DNA of 64,000 bases. Origin: Karstenula rhodostoma CBS 690.94 (taxonomy: Eukaryota; Ascomycota; Dothideomycetes; Pleosporales; Didymosphaeriaceae). This document shows, one piece after another, positions 32,488-43,461 of the stretch (positions are counted from its first letter, which is position 1; each line of letters begins with the position of its first letter). Where the stretch lies: positions 1,631,470 through 1,695,469 of the forward strand of contig MU001495.1 in the NCBI GenBank assembly GCA_010093485.1. The letters run 5' to 3'. Both the position numbers and the translations under genes were made by a program. Below the pieces are notes generated by a model, which saw only the letters and a list, made by a program, of their open reading frames with translations, was not told the origin of the DNA and ran no database searches.

Positions 32488-33111
32488 GTCAGTGCGCCTG
32501 CGAAAATAGTGTGGATCTTGGAAGAGAATGGTTGTCTCGGTTTCAAGGACTGGGAACCATTAGGGTAGAAGAGGCGTTTTAGGCTTGGGATTCAGAGATA
32601 CCCTGGTGGGCGTTATTTTATCACGGACTGGGAGTGTTTCTATTCTTCGTACTTTGTATTTCATAAACCACGAGAGCGTGTTGTTCAAGGCCGGTAAGCC
32701 TTGACATACACTGCCCTTGATTTGGCGGATGGGAGTGCGCGTCACATCATACAAGTGCCACAATCGGTCAACCCATCTCTTTACCCTACCCATTCCTTTG
32801 CACTTCCCACCCCAACCGCTACTCAGGACATCACCAGCCCCACAACCCCCACCCATCTACGCATCGCAAAACACACTCTTCGCCGGAGGCACCTCCAACC
32901 GCTGGTTCACACCCGGGCAGTCGAAAACGAGGAACGGCGCTTCACCCCGTGTCTGCGCCGCAGCCCGCGTTTCAACAAAAACAAAACTTATCAGTTTCAG
33001 TGTGGAGGCTTCACGACAAGATGAGATGGAAACAGTAACCCACGCGTAGAACGAGCATTTCTCGCAGTCCGCAACCCCGCATATCCGTGGACGCGAAAAC
33101 GGTGCTTTGAC
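32488..33111. other. Intergenic region, 0.6 kb
   Basis: 3' flank of the Sgf73-like gene. Two open frames overlap around 32,700-33,050 but are proline-rich by composition only. No gene supported. Confidence 0.5.
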
Positions 33112-33591
33112 CTAGAGCGCGGAACGTGACTTCGCGGATTGCGTGGCTAGGCTCGATGCCACAGGTTCTTCTATAGGGGCTTCTTTTGTAGGTTCTTTAG
33201 TAGGGACGTCCTGGGGCGTGTCGCTGTCGTTGCGCGCGTAGAAGACGCTCGCGGGTAAAGTCTGAGAGTGCGAGTGTCTTCGTTGGTGTCTTCGTCCAGC
33301 AGTGCATTCGGGTAGGATGGAGGGAATGGCTTCGTCTTTGCCTTTTCCCGTGGTCGTTGAACTATCCCGATATATGCATCCGGTGATACTCCTAAATATA
33401 GGTAGCGGGGAGGTGTCTGCCATGTCGTCCTGTGGTGGTATAGAGGGCGTGCTTTTGTCTTTGCGTGTCACCGGTAACAATTTACTTCTGCAATTTGGGA
33501 TGGATACCCAGTATCTGTAAAGAGTGAGTTCATCCACTGGATCTTTATCTTGGATGTTGGTGCCATCCAGATAGGCTGTTACATAACCCAA
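33112..33591 (-). CDS. Hypothetical protein, weakly supported
   Basis: An open frame of 159 codons with no ATG at its upstream end; the first ATG, at 33423, would give 103 residues (MADTSPLPIFRS onward). The upstream codons read sensibly (YVTAYLDGTNI, ELTLYRYWVSIP), so a missing 5' exon is possible. The C-terminal part is rich in Pro, Glu and Thr (PTKEPTKEAPIEEPVA) and looks disordered. No domain, signal peptide or membrane helix is visible. It may be a real lineage-specific gene or a chance frame. Confidence 0.3.
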   Translation of the reverse strand: MGYVTAYLDGTNIQDKDPVDELTLYRYWVSIPNCRSKLLPVTRKDKSTPSIPPQDDMADTSPLPIFRSITGCIYRDSSTTTGKGKDEAIPSILPECTAGRRHQRRHSHSQTLPASVFYARNDSDTPQDVPTKEPTKEAPIEEPVASSLATQSAKSRSAL

Positions 33592-34143
33592 GGTGCTCGA
33601 TCTGTTCTAACGACTACCTTTTCCGCTTAATGACGGCTGTTGCAACTCACTGCAGCTTGACAAAGCGGTTTTCGCTGTGCACCGAGTGAGGTTAATCATT
33701 GGGTAGTCTGCTCGGTATTCGTCCACCCCGCGTTTCAGAATCCTCTATGCGTAACTCGCATTACCCAATTTTCGAATCTTCCGTTGCGCACCCTTCAGAT
33801 GCGCTTTGTCGTTGATTTAGCCTGTGTGTCTCTTTACGTTTCGTGAGGCTGCCCGTCCTGCAAATGCGCTGTGCGAGCCAATCGAGTCTTCTGCGCGGCT
33901 TATGATGCTTTGTAGGGGAACACAGGGGCTCATATTTACAGATTCGTAGTTTTATGACGTGAGCGAATAATGTAAGGTTGCTTCCCGATAAGAGTACGGA
34001 AACGGGGGTATTCTGACCTACTTAACACTCCGGATTCCCCAGCCTCAGGCGAAAGAGGCATTTCGCATTGTTACAACATTATCGTCATTCGTTCAATCGC
34101 TTCTCTACCGTAATACTAGTTAGTTTTGATCCAGTCTCTCGTC
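33592..34143. other. Intergenic region upstream of GH5 gene
   Basis: No gene seen. Promoter of the glycosidase gene starting at 34144. Confidence 0.5.
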
Positions 34144-35412
34144 ATGCTTCCCAGAAACCCAGTGAGCCTTGGTCTCACTGCTTTCTATATATCAGCAATG
34201 AGCTCGGCGAAGATTCTTTACGCCGGTGTGAACTCCGGTAGGAGTATCGAGGCAAGAGCAGCGCATCGAAAGTATCACTGACTGATTCATAGCTGGCGGC
34301 GAATTTGCGCAACAGAACTTGCCTGGTATGTTTGGCACTGACTATCAGTTCATCAATCAGAGTGCGATTGATTTCTTCATTGACGCCGGGGTCAACACTA
34401 TACGTTTACCATTCCTCGTAAGTGTACTCTTCAACGGTTCAGAATTGTCAGAAAGGCTGAGCTCAATTTTTTCAAGGAGCGCATGTGCCCTCTCGAGACC
34501 GGTTTAGGAAGTACGTTTAACGAGAGCTATTTCTCAGAGTACCAGACCGCCGTGAACTATATCACGATGCGTGGCGGCTACGTGGTGGTCGATCCACACA
34601 ACTATTACCGCTACAATGACCCCAGTTCTCAGCCATCCTCTGGGTCCATCATCGGAAACACCACTGATTCCAATGCCTCCACTACAGCAGATCTCGCCGC
34701 ATTCTGGGGCGAACTTGCAAAACGCTTCGCCACAAACCCAAATGTGATTCTCGGTCTCATGAACGAACCCCACGACATGCCCACTGAGCTGATTCTCTCA
34801 AACAACCAAGCATCGATCGATTCAATTCGGAAAGCGGGCGCTGAACAGCTCATTCTAGTTCCCGGAAACGGTTTCACCGGCGCACACAGATGGCTCAACT
34901 CTACATGCTCTGGTTGCAAACCCAACGCCGACGTCCTGACAGCTACCACAGACCCAGCCAACAACTTCGCCTTCGACATGCATCTTTACTTCGACAACGA
35001 TACGTCGGGTACGCACAGCGAGTGCACTCTCGCAGCACCGGGAAACCTCGCCGCGACAACGACATGGCTCCAGGAAAACAACTACTCTGCGTTCCTCTCC
35101 GAGTTTGGGGCTGGTGCAAATAGCGTCTGTTTCGAGACTGTCAATCGTACTCTTTCGTGGCTGGAGCATCACCCGCAGTTCATCGGCTGGACGTACTGGG
35201 CTGCGGGACCGCTTTGGGGTGATTACTTCTTGAGTGTGGAGCCGGGGGTTGGACCGCAGAGCAACAGCACGTGGCCTGAGGTTCTGGAACCCCATGTCAA
35301 AAGCTATGCGCCAATGCAGAGATGTGGTGTTAGTACGAGTGGCCTCGGGGGATTGTTTGTTGATGTGGAGAGAGAATTGGAGGGGTGTTTAGGACTGAAG
35401 TTGGTGGGATGA
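34144..35412 (+). CDS. Secreted GH5 endoglucanase (cellulase family A), 384 aa
   Basis: Three exons are inferred: 34144-34237, 34293-34417 and 34477-35412; phases agree. The N-terminus is hydrophobic and likely a signal peptide (LGLTAFYISAMSSA). The glycoside hydrolase family 5 core is clear: GVNSAGGEF, GVNTIRLPFL, then after the second intron ERMCPLETG, and VVDPHNYYRYND. The acid/base Glu is in LGLMNEPHDM (about residue 169) and the nucleophile Glu is in AFLSEFGAGAN (about residue 282). The expected activity is endo-beta-1,4-glucanase outside the cell. There is no carbohydrate-binding module. Six or more N-glycosylation sequons are present. The C-terminus carries a short Gly/Val extension. 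Confidence 0.88.
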
Positions 35413-36613
35413 TAGGGTCAATACATTGTTTTGCAATTAGTTGAAATTCAGAAAGAATACAAGTCTCGGCGGAAGGAACCCAATTTGCTAGGATGGTATT
35501 TCTTGCTCAAGACCTGTGGGAACCCTGATCGGACTCACTGGTTCTTGACCATGATGATGTTTCCTCTGAAGCGTCCCCCATCACCACTTCCGTGGTATTC
35601 AACGCGGTGACCAAAGCATGGTCACTCCTCTCCGCACCAATCTACACGAAGCCGCAGAACGATCCCAAAGTGTACACCGATTTGTTTGCGAGCCCCAGTA
35701 TATCCAACACAGTACAGTTCACGCAGTTACACACCTTGGCGAACGAATCAGCTTTTCTCGACAGGAACTTGCGGTGTTTCAGCTCAGCTTCTCGACCGCA
35801 TCTTCGACATCTGTAAGGAGACATTGTACGTAGCCGAACCATAGCCTCTCCCCGCCCTTCCTCCTGTTATAAGTCAATTATATTGCCGCGGCTTGCAAAA
35901 GCACGCGAAGGGTCAACAATTAAGTAAGTCAATCATTTCCGAGAGAATTTACAGATTCGTCTCCCACCTGACGGTATACGTATGCGGTTTACTAGAATAC
36001 AACCGAGTGACCTTGCGGACTCTCCTTTCCATCTTTCCACGTGATGCCTGCCAGGCATCACCACCTGCGGAAAACGAAGTGATCTTTCGAGAATTGTTGT
36101 TCAAGGGATGAGTCATACAAAGTTCGTGAGAAATTCTATGATTTGGCGAGAGGTTATGGTTGAGTTATATGGTGCAGCGATGGAACCATCGAACGCAGGA
36201 AAAGAGACCTAAGCTCAGCCAGCTGGTCCAACTCACAATTTTGCATGTCTTGATTGCCAACAAGACGGGGAAAAGCCACACACATCAACAACTTGAAAAC
36301 AGCAGACGGATCAGCAGCACCTGGGGTTCTTCGACGATCCGGGTGGCTGTGATTCATATGGGGCAACAATGATGCGATTGATAAGTTGGCTAGTAAGAAA
36401 AGCCGAAACCCTGGAAGACCGGTGCACATCGTCCGCTTCAGTGGGAAAGTGGCGAGGAGACCACGTTGGACTTGCGTACAGAATGACCACTATGCCTGAC
36501 ATCCCTCCTTGGCGCATCTGAAGACCTAAACCCCCTTTTCTCATCCATTCGCAACTGGAGTATTTAACACCCGTACAGAATCTCCCCACGCATCAGAATT
36601 ATACTGGGGCTGT
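35413..36613. other. Intergenic region, 1.2 kb
   Basis: No well-supported gene. One 91-codon frame on the minus strand (36154-36429) starts with an ATG and a hydrophobic segment (FRLFLLANLSIASLL) that could be a signal peptide. It has no recognisable mature domain and is left unannotated. Confidence 0.45.
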
Positions 36614-37151
36614 TCATATGTGCAACTTGTAAAACATTACAGCTTCCGGCACAGGCACACAAGGGACTCCATTTCGTTCGCATCTAATGCAAGGCTTGTC
36701 AAACGGCATCAAACCATTGCAAGGCGCCCCGTCATTAGTAATTTCCGAACAGTTCAGGCATCTAGAGTACTTCGGTCGTTTCTGGGACCATCCAAACGGA
36801 CGGCAAATCCTCCCACTCATCGAGCAGGGTGTGCAAACAGGATTATTGGTGGGGTGCCAATCGCAGGACACGTCGGAGCGGTAGGAGCAGATATAGCACC
36901 GTCGAGTTATGGTTTGGAGAAACTGGGCCAGCTGGTGTGACGGCTGACGGGTGATGTCGGATGTCTTCTCTAGACACTTGGTGCTCCTGGAGAAGCTCGC
37001 GACTGGCATGCTGGCAAAGGGACAAATGCTTTCTGAAGGCCACGACATTGCGGTTGTATTCCTTTCCGCAGGTACATTGCCAGTGCTTTGAATGTGTCGA
37101 GGCTCCTCTGTCTGTCCGAGCCTTTCGAAGCTGCCTTTCTTGTCCGTCCAT
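36614..37151 (-). CDS. Small zinc-binding protein with two tandem Cys6 clusters, 163 aa
   Basis: Two exons are inferred, 36978-37151 and 36614-36931, joined in phase 0 across a 46-bp intron (GTGTCT...CACCAG). The first exon has a C2HC-like motif, WQCTCGKEYNRNVVAFRKHL followed by SLC. The second has two consecutive clusters: C-x2-C-x7-C-x9-C-x2-C-x6-C (CYIC...CTPC...C) and C-x2-C-x9-C-x9-C-x2-C-x6-C (CLNC...CIRC...C). These resemble, but do not exactly match, the fungal Zn2Cys6 DNA-binding pattern (C-x2-C-x6-C). No activation domain or coiled coil follows, and the protein is too short for a classical transcription factor. DNA binding is an inference; zinc binding is likely. Confidence 0.6.
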
Positions 37152-37447
37152 CTTGCCAGAACAGAATGAGCCAGTTGCTTATGGGTCAACGTCGCTGGGT
37201 TATCGTGTAGCTGTAGCTGTAGGCGGTGTGGTGTCCTCTTTGTTAGCGCACTTCGTTCCGCGCAGTCGAGACTATACTCGGGGGTTCGTGGTAGTTCCTG
37301 TCGCAGCTGATGAAGATAAAGTGTTGCACAAAGTCCGGTTGCCAATAAATATTGAAGTGCGAGAGCCGTGGGTTATCGAAAATACTGCACCAACTTCTGA
37401 ATTGGCTTTATGAGGGGCGTGCCGTACGCTTCCAGTCCAGGCAGGAC

Positions 37448-38405
37448 TCAGGCTCTGGGGCTCAGTGCAGCGCACCAGATGCGCGCCACGGCCTCGCGAT
37501 CCTGCTCTTCGCTACGGCCAAAGTCTTGGGCAAGCTGCATGTGCTCGCGGACCTCGGCACGGCCAAAGGCAATGTCCTTCTTGATGGTGTTCCAGAGCTC
37601 TCGGATCGAAGCTTGTGCGTACTCGAAATCGATGGTGTCGTCGTCGTAGTCCGGGCCGCCGGCGGGTGTAGAGACACAGACGACAACAGCCGGGGAAGTC
37701 TGGTTGCCCGCCTGGGCCTGGCGCCTGGACCGCAGCTCGCCAACGTGGATGAGGAAGTCGCCGGCCTGGAAGGTGTTGCCGTTTGCGACGTCGAGCATGC
37801 GCTGCGGGGTCCAGAGGAGCGGCATCTGGTTGGCGAGGAAGCTGGCGTGTGCATCGCCCTGGTGCAGAGAGAGCGATGCTATGGCAACCTGCGGCACAGT
37901 ACCCGGGCTCCCGTCGTGGCCAGCCTGGGGCGGGTGTTGGATGAGGTTGTACGTGCGGTCTGGGCTGATGGTGGATACGTGCAGCAGGTGCTGGTACGCG
38001 TGCGGGTAGTCTGGCTGGGCGGCCTCGCTGTACGGAGGGTTGTCGCGGAGCATGCGGTGGGTGAGTGCCCAGGTGCCGGCCTTGTCGGCGCGAGGAAAGC
38101 TGGACTCGATGCCAGCGACAATGGCCTTTACATAGTCGAGCGACGCCGAGAGCTGCGCGCCCTGGTTGGGGATGTAGTACACGCTGCCATGCATCAACGG
38201 GCTGTTCACATTGGACACCTTTCCCTTTCCCCCAGACACAATCACAGGCGTCCGAGTTCGCCCTGCTCGCGCCGTGGTGTATTCCAATGTTGTGTACAAG
38301 TTGGGCTCACCCCGCCTGCAGCGCAGACAACGAACGCTCGAGTGTATCCAGGCTGTGTGTGCGGTGTCTACAGCATGGAGAGCATACGTACCCGTGATAT
38401 TTCAT
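37448..38405 (-). CDS. med20: Mediator complex subunit 20 (probable), 249 aa
   Basis: Two exons are inferred: a 14-nt first exon 38392-38405 (ATG AAA TAT CAC GG) and 37448-38183. Joining them gives MKYHGVYYIPNQGAQ, which matches the start expected for Med20 (a short head, Gly, then V-Y/F-Y/F-I-P). The family-typical segment AGTWALTHRMLRDNPP follows. The C-terminal half has ARIWCAALSPRA and FLIHVGELRSRR. Med20 (Srb2 in yeast) sits in the Mediator head with Med8 and Med18 and contacts RNA polymerase II. The 208-bp intron is longer than its neighbours and itself contains several GT/AG choices, so an alternative start inside it (such as MHGSVYYIPN) is possible. Confidence 0.75.
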
Positions 38406-38903
38406 GGCGAGAATGCCGCGTTCTGGCAATGTTTGTTTTGTTTCGTGGTGACGTGTGGGTGTGGGTGGGAGCTAGAAAGTGTGGCCGGGGTCTCGATGGC
38501 TCTTGCCGATCGACGCCTGGACGCGTCGCGCCTTCCCCGAGTCTTATCGATAATGCACGCGTCGGGGATGACATGCTAGCCCAAGCCCAAGCCCAAGCCA
38601 CGGCCACGCAACGCAGCCCCCCAGCGGGCCATTCTCCGTCGCCGATCGTTGAAACATGCTTCTGCTCTCCTTCTCCTCTCCTTCTCCCCGTCACTCTTTC
38701 CCCCGTCTCCATTTTCTTCCTTCGTTCTCTGTCTTTTGTAGTTCCGGAGGCTCAATTCGCTCAGGAGCACTCCCTTGTTGTGACATCACACGCGCTCTGT
38801 TGGGTCTGCTTGTTTCCATTCGGTGGCCTCGCTCGTTGAACTGTACGCTATTCAATGCCAATGACAATCGTTACTTGAACGCTTTCTTTTCCTCTCCCTC
38901 GCC
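38406..38903. other. Divergent promoter region, 0.5 kb
   Basis: Between med20 (minus) and the GH47 gene (plus). Contains a CCCAAG hexamer run (about 38,580-38,600) and a CT-rich stretch (about 38,660-38,720) close to the GH47 start. No gene seen. Confidence 0.5.
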
Positions 38904-40719
38904 ATGGGCTTCTTTCTGCGGCGCTTCGCCATTGCTTGCACACTCACCGCCTTGCTGTTTCTAGCTTACCACCAGCTCACCCTACGAAATGAGCCTCTCC
39001 CTACCAACGGGACGTCGTCGTCCCTAATCACTAGTCCGGTCGTCTGGAAAGACATACCCCAGCGATATCCTGTCACCTCGATGATCCCCTTACCCAAGGG
39101 CACGCCCTTGCCCATCCCTCGTATCCAGCACCACTTCGGCGTCGAGACGGAGAACAATAGACGGGAGAGACTACAACGGCAGACGGCAGTCAAAGCAGCG
39201 TTTGCACATTCTTGGGAAGGCTACAAAAAGCATGCATGGTTGCAGGATGAACTCACTCCGCTTTCCGCGGGCTACAAAAACACCTTCGGAAACCGCGCCG
39301 CGACTTTGGTCGACTCTTTGGACACACTGCTTATCATGGGCTTAGATGAAGATTTCGACTTGGCACTCAGGGCGATACAGAAGATCGACTTCAGTACCAC
39401 GGCCGAACCCGTTTTGAATGTCTTCGAGACAAACATCCGATACCTAGGCGGCTTGTTGAGCGCATACGATCTGAGTGGGGGAAAACATCATATCCTTCTG
39501 CAGAAAGCAGTCGAGCTCGGCGATATGCTTTACGGAGCCTTTGACACGCCTAATCGTCTCCCCATTACACGATGGGACTGGGTCAAGTATATCTCCCAAA
39601 TTCCGCTACATCTTTGCCACCCGACTGACTTCATATAGTGGCGCGCTTAATTTGGATCAAGAGGCTCCAATGAGCGCCCTGAGTGCCGAGCTGGGTTCTT
39701 TGAGCTTGGAGTTCACCCGACTCACGCAGCTGACAGGTGATGCGAAATACTATGACGCCGTACAGAGGATTTCCGATTTGGTCGAGCTGCAACAGAACGC
39801 CACTGCTATCCCAGGACTTATACCTATCACCATTAGTCCGGTTGATAACGATTTGACCGCGTACAAGACTTTCTCGTTCGGCGCCATGTCCGACTCGTTG
39901 TATGAATACTTTCCTAAAGAGTACATATTGCTATCCGGATGCCAAGAACAGTATCGCATTCTCTACGAAAATGCCATTGAAGCAGCGAAGAAGCATCTCT
40001 TCTTTCGTCCGCTGAACCCCCAGAATCAAGACATACTCATCTCTGGTAACGTCCGGATGAGCAGTCTCGGCATGGTCAAGCTCGATCCTGAGGCACAGCA
40101 TCTCGCCTGTTTTGCGGGCGGAATGGTTGGCATCGCTGCTAAGATCTTCAACCGCACCGACGAACTCGATGTCGCGCGGAAACTGGTGGATGGGTGCATC
40201 TGGGCCTACAATTCCACACCGACCAACATCATGCCCGAAACCTTTCACGTCGTTCCATGCGCAGATCCACACGACTGCGAATGGAACGAGGAGCGGTGGC
40301 ACCGTGGCATTGTAGATCAACACGTGTTAGATAACAAGAAAGACGCTGCACAGATTATCAAAGACGACGGGTTGCAGCCTGGAATGACCAAGATAGGAGA
40401 CAAGAGGTTCTTGCTGCGACCAGAGGCTATCGAGTCCATTTTCATTTTGTATCGGATAACTGGCGATCCGACCCTTGAGGACGCGGCGTGGAACATGTTT
40501 ACCGCCATCACCAACGCGACCGAAACAGCCATCGCACACTCTGCTATTGAGGACGTCACGGTCGAAGAAGCTCAGGGGACGACGAAGATTGATGAGTGTG
40601 AGAGCTTTTGGATGGCGGAGACGTTGAAGTACTTCTATCTCATCTTCTCCGAGCCAGGTCTCGTAAGTTTAGACGAATATGTGTTTAATACAGAGGCCCA
40701 TCCGCTGCGCCGGCCGTAA
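38904..40719 (+). CDS. Class I alpha-1,2-mannosidase (GH47), 587 aa
   Basis: Two exons are inferred, 38904-39586 and 39639-40719, joined over a 52-bp intron; the phase agrees. Residues 7-22 form a single N-terminal hydrophobic anchor (AIACTLTALLFLAYH), as in ER/Golgi type II membrane glycosidases. GH47 motifs are plain: NRAATLVDSLDTLLIMGL, LNVFETNIRYLGGLLSAY (acid Glu), TFSFGAMSDSLYEYFPK, FLLRPEAIESIFILYRITGD and the terminal VFNTEAHPL with its Ca2+-binding Thr. The enzyme trims mannose from Man9-type N-glycans in the ER or Golgi. It may act after the Alg8 step encoded at 23528. All key acidic residues of the family appear present. Confidence 0.92.
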
Positions 40720-41084
40720 GCAAAGTAACGGTATGCATTGTAAATCATACGGAGTTTGGTAGCTTATTTGGGACGAGCATTGCAGAATTTATTGGCGCTT
40801 GGATAGACAAATTAGGTTAATACCTAGGATACATCGAACTGCACGATGTGAACGTACATAAGGGAGGGCACTGGAAGCTTTGCCATCTATAGTCATCATA
40901 GAACATTTGACATCTCAATCGATGCATTCACCTTGAGGCTTGATTATGCCTGCTCAGCCTCGCGCGAGTGAAGCTTCCCATCTGCCCGTCTTGGGCTTAG
41001 CTTACTTCGTGTAACCTCGACTTCTGCCTGCGCACATCCTCGTTTCCCACGCAACACGCGCAGAGTCAGTCAACTCTCGTTTCA
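40720..41084. other. Intergenic region, 0.4 kb
   Basis: 3' flank of the mannosidase gene and promoter of the F-box gene. Nothing else seen. Confidence 0.5.
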
Positions 41085-42993
41085 ATGCCGTTGGCGCAAC
41101 TAAGTACAGAGCTTCTGCTCTTGATCGCATCTCACCTCTCACAACTCGACCTCCTCAATGTGTCGCTAGCAAGCAAGTACTTGCACTCAGCCACAGAGCC
41201 CGCCCTATACCGCGAATTTCATCCTCCGTGTCTCCAACGCCGCCCTTTGTACCTCTTCATCAAAGCCCTGCTGAAAGATCCGAAAAGGCTACAATATGTG
41301 AGATACCCATCCTTTCTGACCTACCCACGCTAAATTGGATGATGCCTAGGTGCACAGTCTGCAGCTTCCCAGGTGGGAGATAATAGATCCACCGAATGAG
41401 GAGAACAGATTCGAGCCTGATGATGTACAGAAATTGGCCATTACCGAAGAGAAGAGGTTATACCACTCTATGACTCTAGGGTGGGATCCCAACAAAGTAC
41501 CTGGCCAGTATCTCAATTCAGAAGACTACGAGCTGTTTACGAGCGCGGCAGCAGTGGCTGGGTTTATAAGAGATGTTGTGCCTTATGAAAAAGGTGCCGT
41601 GGAGTTGAAAGGCGTGGAGAAGAGCTATGATGTCTATGGTACCACTCTGTACTACTGGTATTACTTTTCGACCGCGGACCTTGAAACCCTACCGCTCGAT
41701 GAGAAATTCTGCCACCTACTGAGGGCGGGAGTTGACGACGCCTATATGGTGCTTCTGCTGAGTCTCCTGACAAACCTGAGACGTTTAACCCTTACTCGTG
41801 TTCCAAGACTGGATAATGCACTGCCGTGGGCGAGGGCGTTGCAGCGATACTTCAGGTTTCGAGAGTTCACTGCCATACCTGAACCCTTTTACGACAAAGA
41901 ATATTGCCCGCTGTCGTTCTGGCTCGACTTCCTGACATTGCAAAATTTGGAGCTTTTCACGGCTCGTGGCTGCGCAAGTGGATGGGTGCAGCACGATGGA
42001 GTCGTAATCCGCAGCCCTTGCACAAGGATTTCAGATTCATTAAGCATAAGCCGTCTGGCACTGGAAAATTGCGTGTTGGAATACAGCGATCTGAAGCTGG
42101 TGTTGGGAGCATGTCGTGACTTGAAAACCTTCCGATATTCGATGGACAGGTGGCGGGAAGGGACCATAACGTCGGCACGGATTGTTGAGTTATTGGCACC
42201 ATTCCAGGTATGTCAGCCTCATGACGGTCAGATTTTATGTTGACCATCGCCCCTGTAGATGACACTCGAGGAGCTCTTCCTTGACAACGACTCTAATGCC
42301 TATCTCCATTGGTTTGATCCCACGTACGAATTTAAAGATCAACCTTTCGGCTCACTGGCCCAATTTACTCATCTAGAGAGACTTTGGATACCGACGAACA
42401 TGTGCGGATGGCTGCCCGTAGCATGGGAAGAGTATCGCAACCCTGCCGTGACAAGCACTTTTGCTGGATTTCTACCCTCCAGCTTGAAAGAATTCAAGAT
42501 CTTCGATTCACACACCTACCCGGTTCTTACACAGCCGGTCCTGGACTGTTTACTCGAAACCGCCAGCATCGAGCTGCAGGAACTGACAACACTTGAGGTA
42601 ATTTCCAGCCATAAACTCAAGGACTTGAACATTATCGAGGAAGAAGGGGAGATACGCCGAGGTTCTGGGAATACCTTCACGTATAGAATCGGGTGGTCTC
42701 ATTTCAATCGTTTCAAACTTCCGCGCACGACGGAAGAGACGGAATCGTACAGCTACATCGAAGAACGGTACACATGCTGGGATGAGGATCACTATGCGAT
42801 GAAAACATGGGAAGCGTTGCAGGAGCCAAATATCTTGAGCGAGGAAGAAGTAGAGCGGGAGGAACATAAGGAAGTCCTAGCGATTCTCGCTGACATAGAG
42901 GATGCGCCTACGTGTAACGACGAGATCTGCGAACTGCTTGAGATGGAGTTTGATGAGGTCGCAATGGGGCTGCAGTATGTCCAGGGCGCGTGA
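41085..42993 (+). CDS. F-box protein, 601 aa
   Basis: Three exons are inferred: 41085-41297, 41350-42207 and 42259-42993; all splice in phase 0. The first 40 residues (PLAQLSTELLLLIASHLSQLDLLNVSLASKYLHSATEPAL) match the F-box, the Skp1-binding module of SCF ubiquitin ligases. The remainder contains irregular leucine-rich segments (LLTNLRRLTLTRVPRL, LTLQNLELFTARGC, ISRLALENCVLEYSDL, FTHLERLWIP, ELTTLEVISSHKL). They suggest a degenerate leucine-rich repeat solenoid that would bind the substrate. The C-terminal 60 residues are strongly acidic. Large F-box/LRR families of this type are common in filamentous ascomycetes; the specific target cannot be told. Confidence 0.78.
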
Positions 42994-43461
42994 TGGTGTG
43001 ACGGACCTGGTTCTCGGAGTAAGGTCATGCGGGAAAGTATACCGTCCCAAAAATGAAAAACCAGTCTACCATTATGAGGGTGCTCCGTACAGCACAACCA
43101 AATACAGATAGTGTTGGTCGATCTTTCCCAGGTTTGACGTCACTCACGTGTTGCGGGGATATACCCACCCGATCTAAGCCCAAACAAGCAGGTGCAAATC
43201 CCTCACCACGGCTGGTCTTGTTTTTGGCCTCTCCACCATTGCCCTGACCCACGATGATCAATTCGTGGAGAATCTGCCGGGTCGGACAACAAGCCCTAAG
43301 CAGAATTGTGGGGTTGGGAAACATGGCCATGGCAAAGCTAACGATGGTACCTGACCGGGCACAGCGGGCAGCGGTGCAATGCACAGCGAGGTGGTACTGA
43401 TGGTACTTATCCTGGATTTTGCCGCCATGATTGCGTGTGAACACAGCTCACTACCGTCGCG
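42994..43461. other. Intergenic region, 0.5 kb
   Basis: 3' flank of the F-box gene and promoter of the second GH5 gene. No gene seen. Confidence 0.5.

Noticed and set aside
36154..36429. 91-codon minus-strand frame with a possible signal peptide
   Set aside because: Only the hydrophobic start speaks for it. No family, no cysteine pattern, and similar chance frames occur around it.
37352..38839. 495-codon plus-strand open frame opposite med20
   Set aside because: No domain, biased composition, and it runs across the med20 exon, its intron and the promoter. The minus strand gives the family match.
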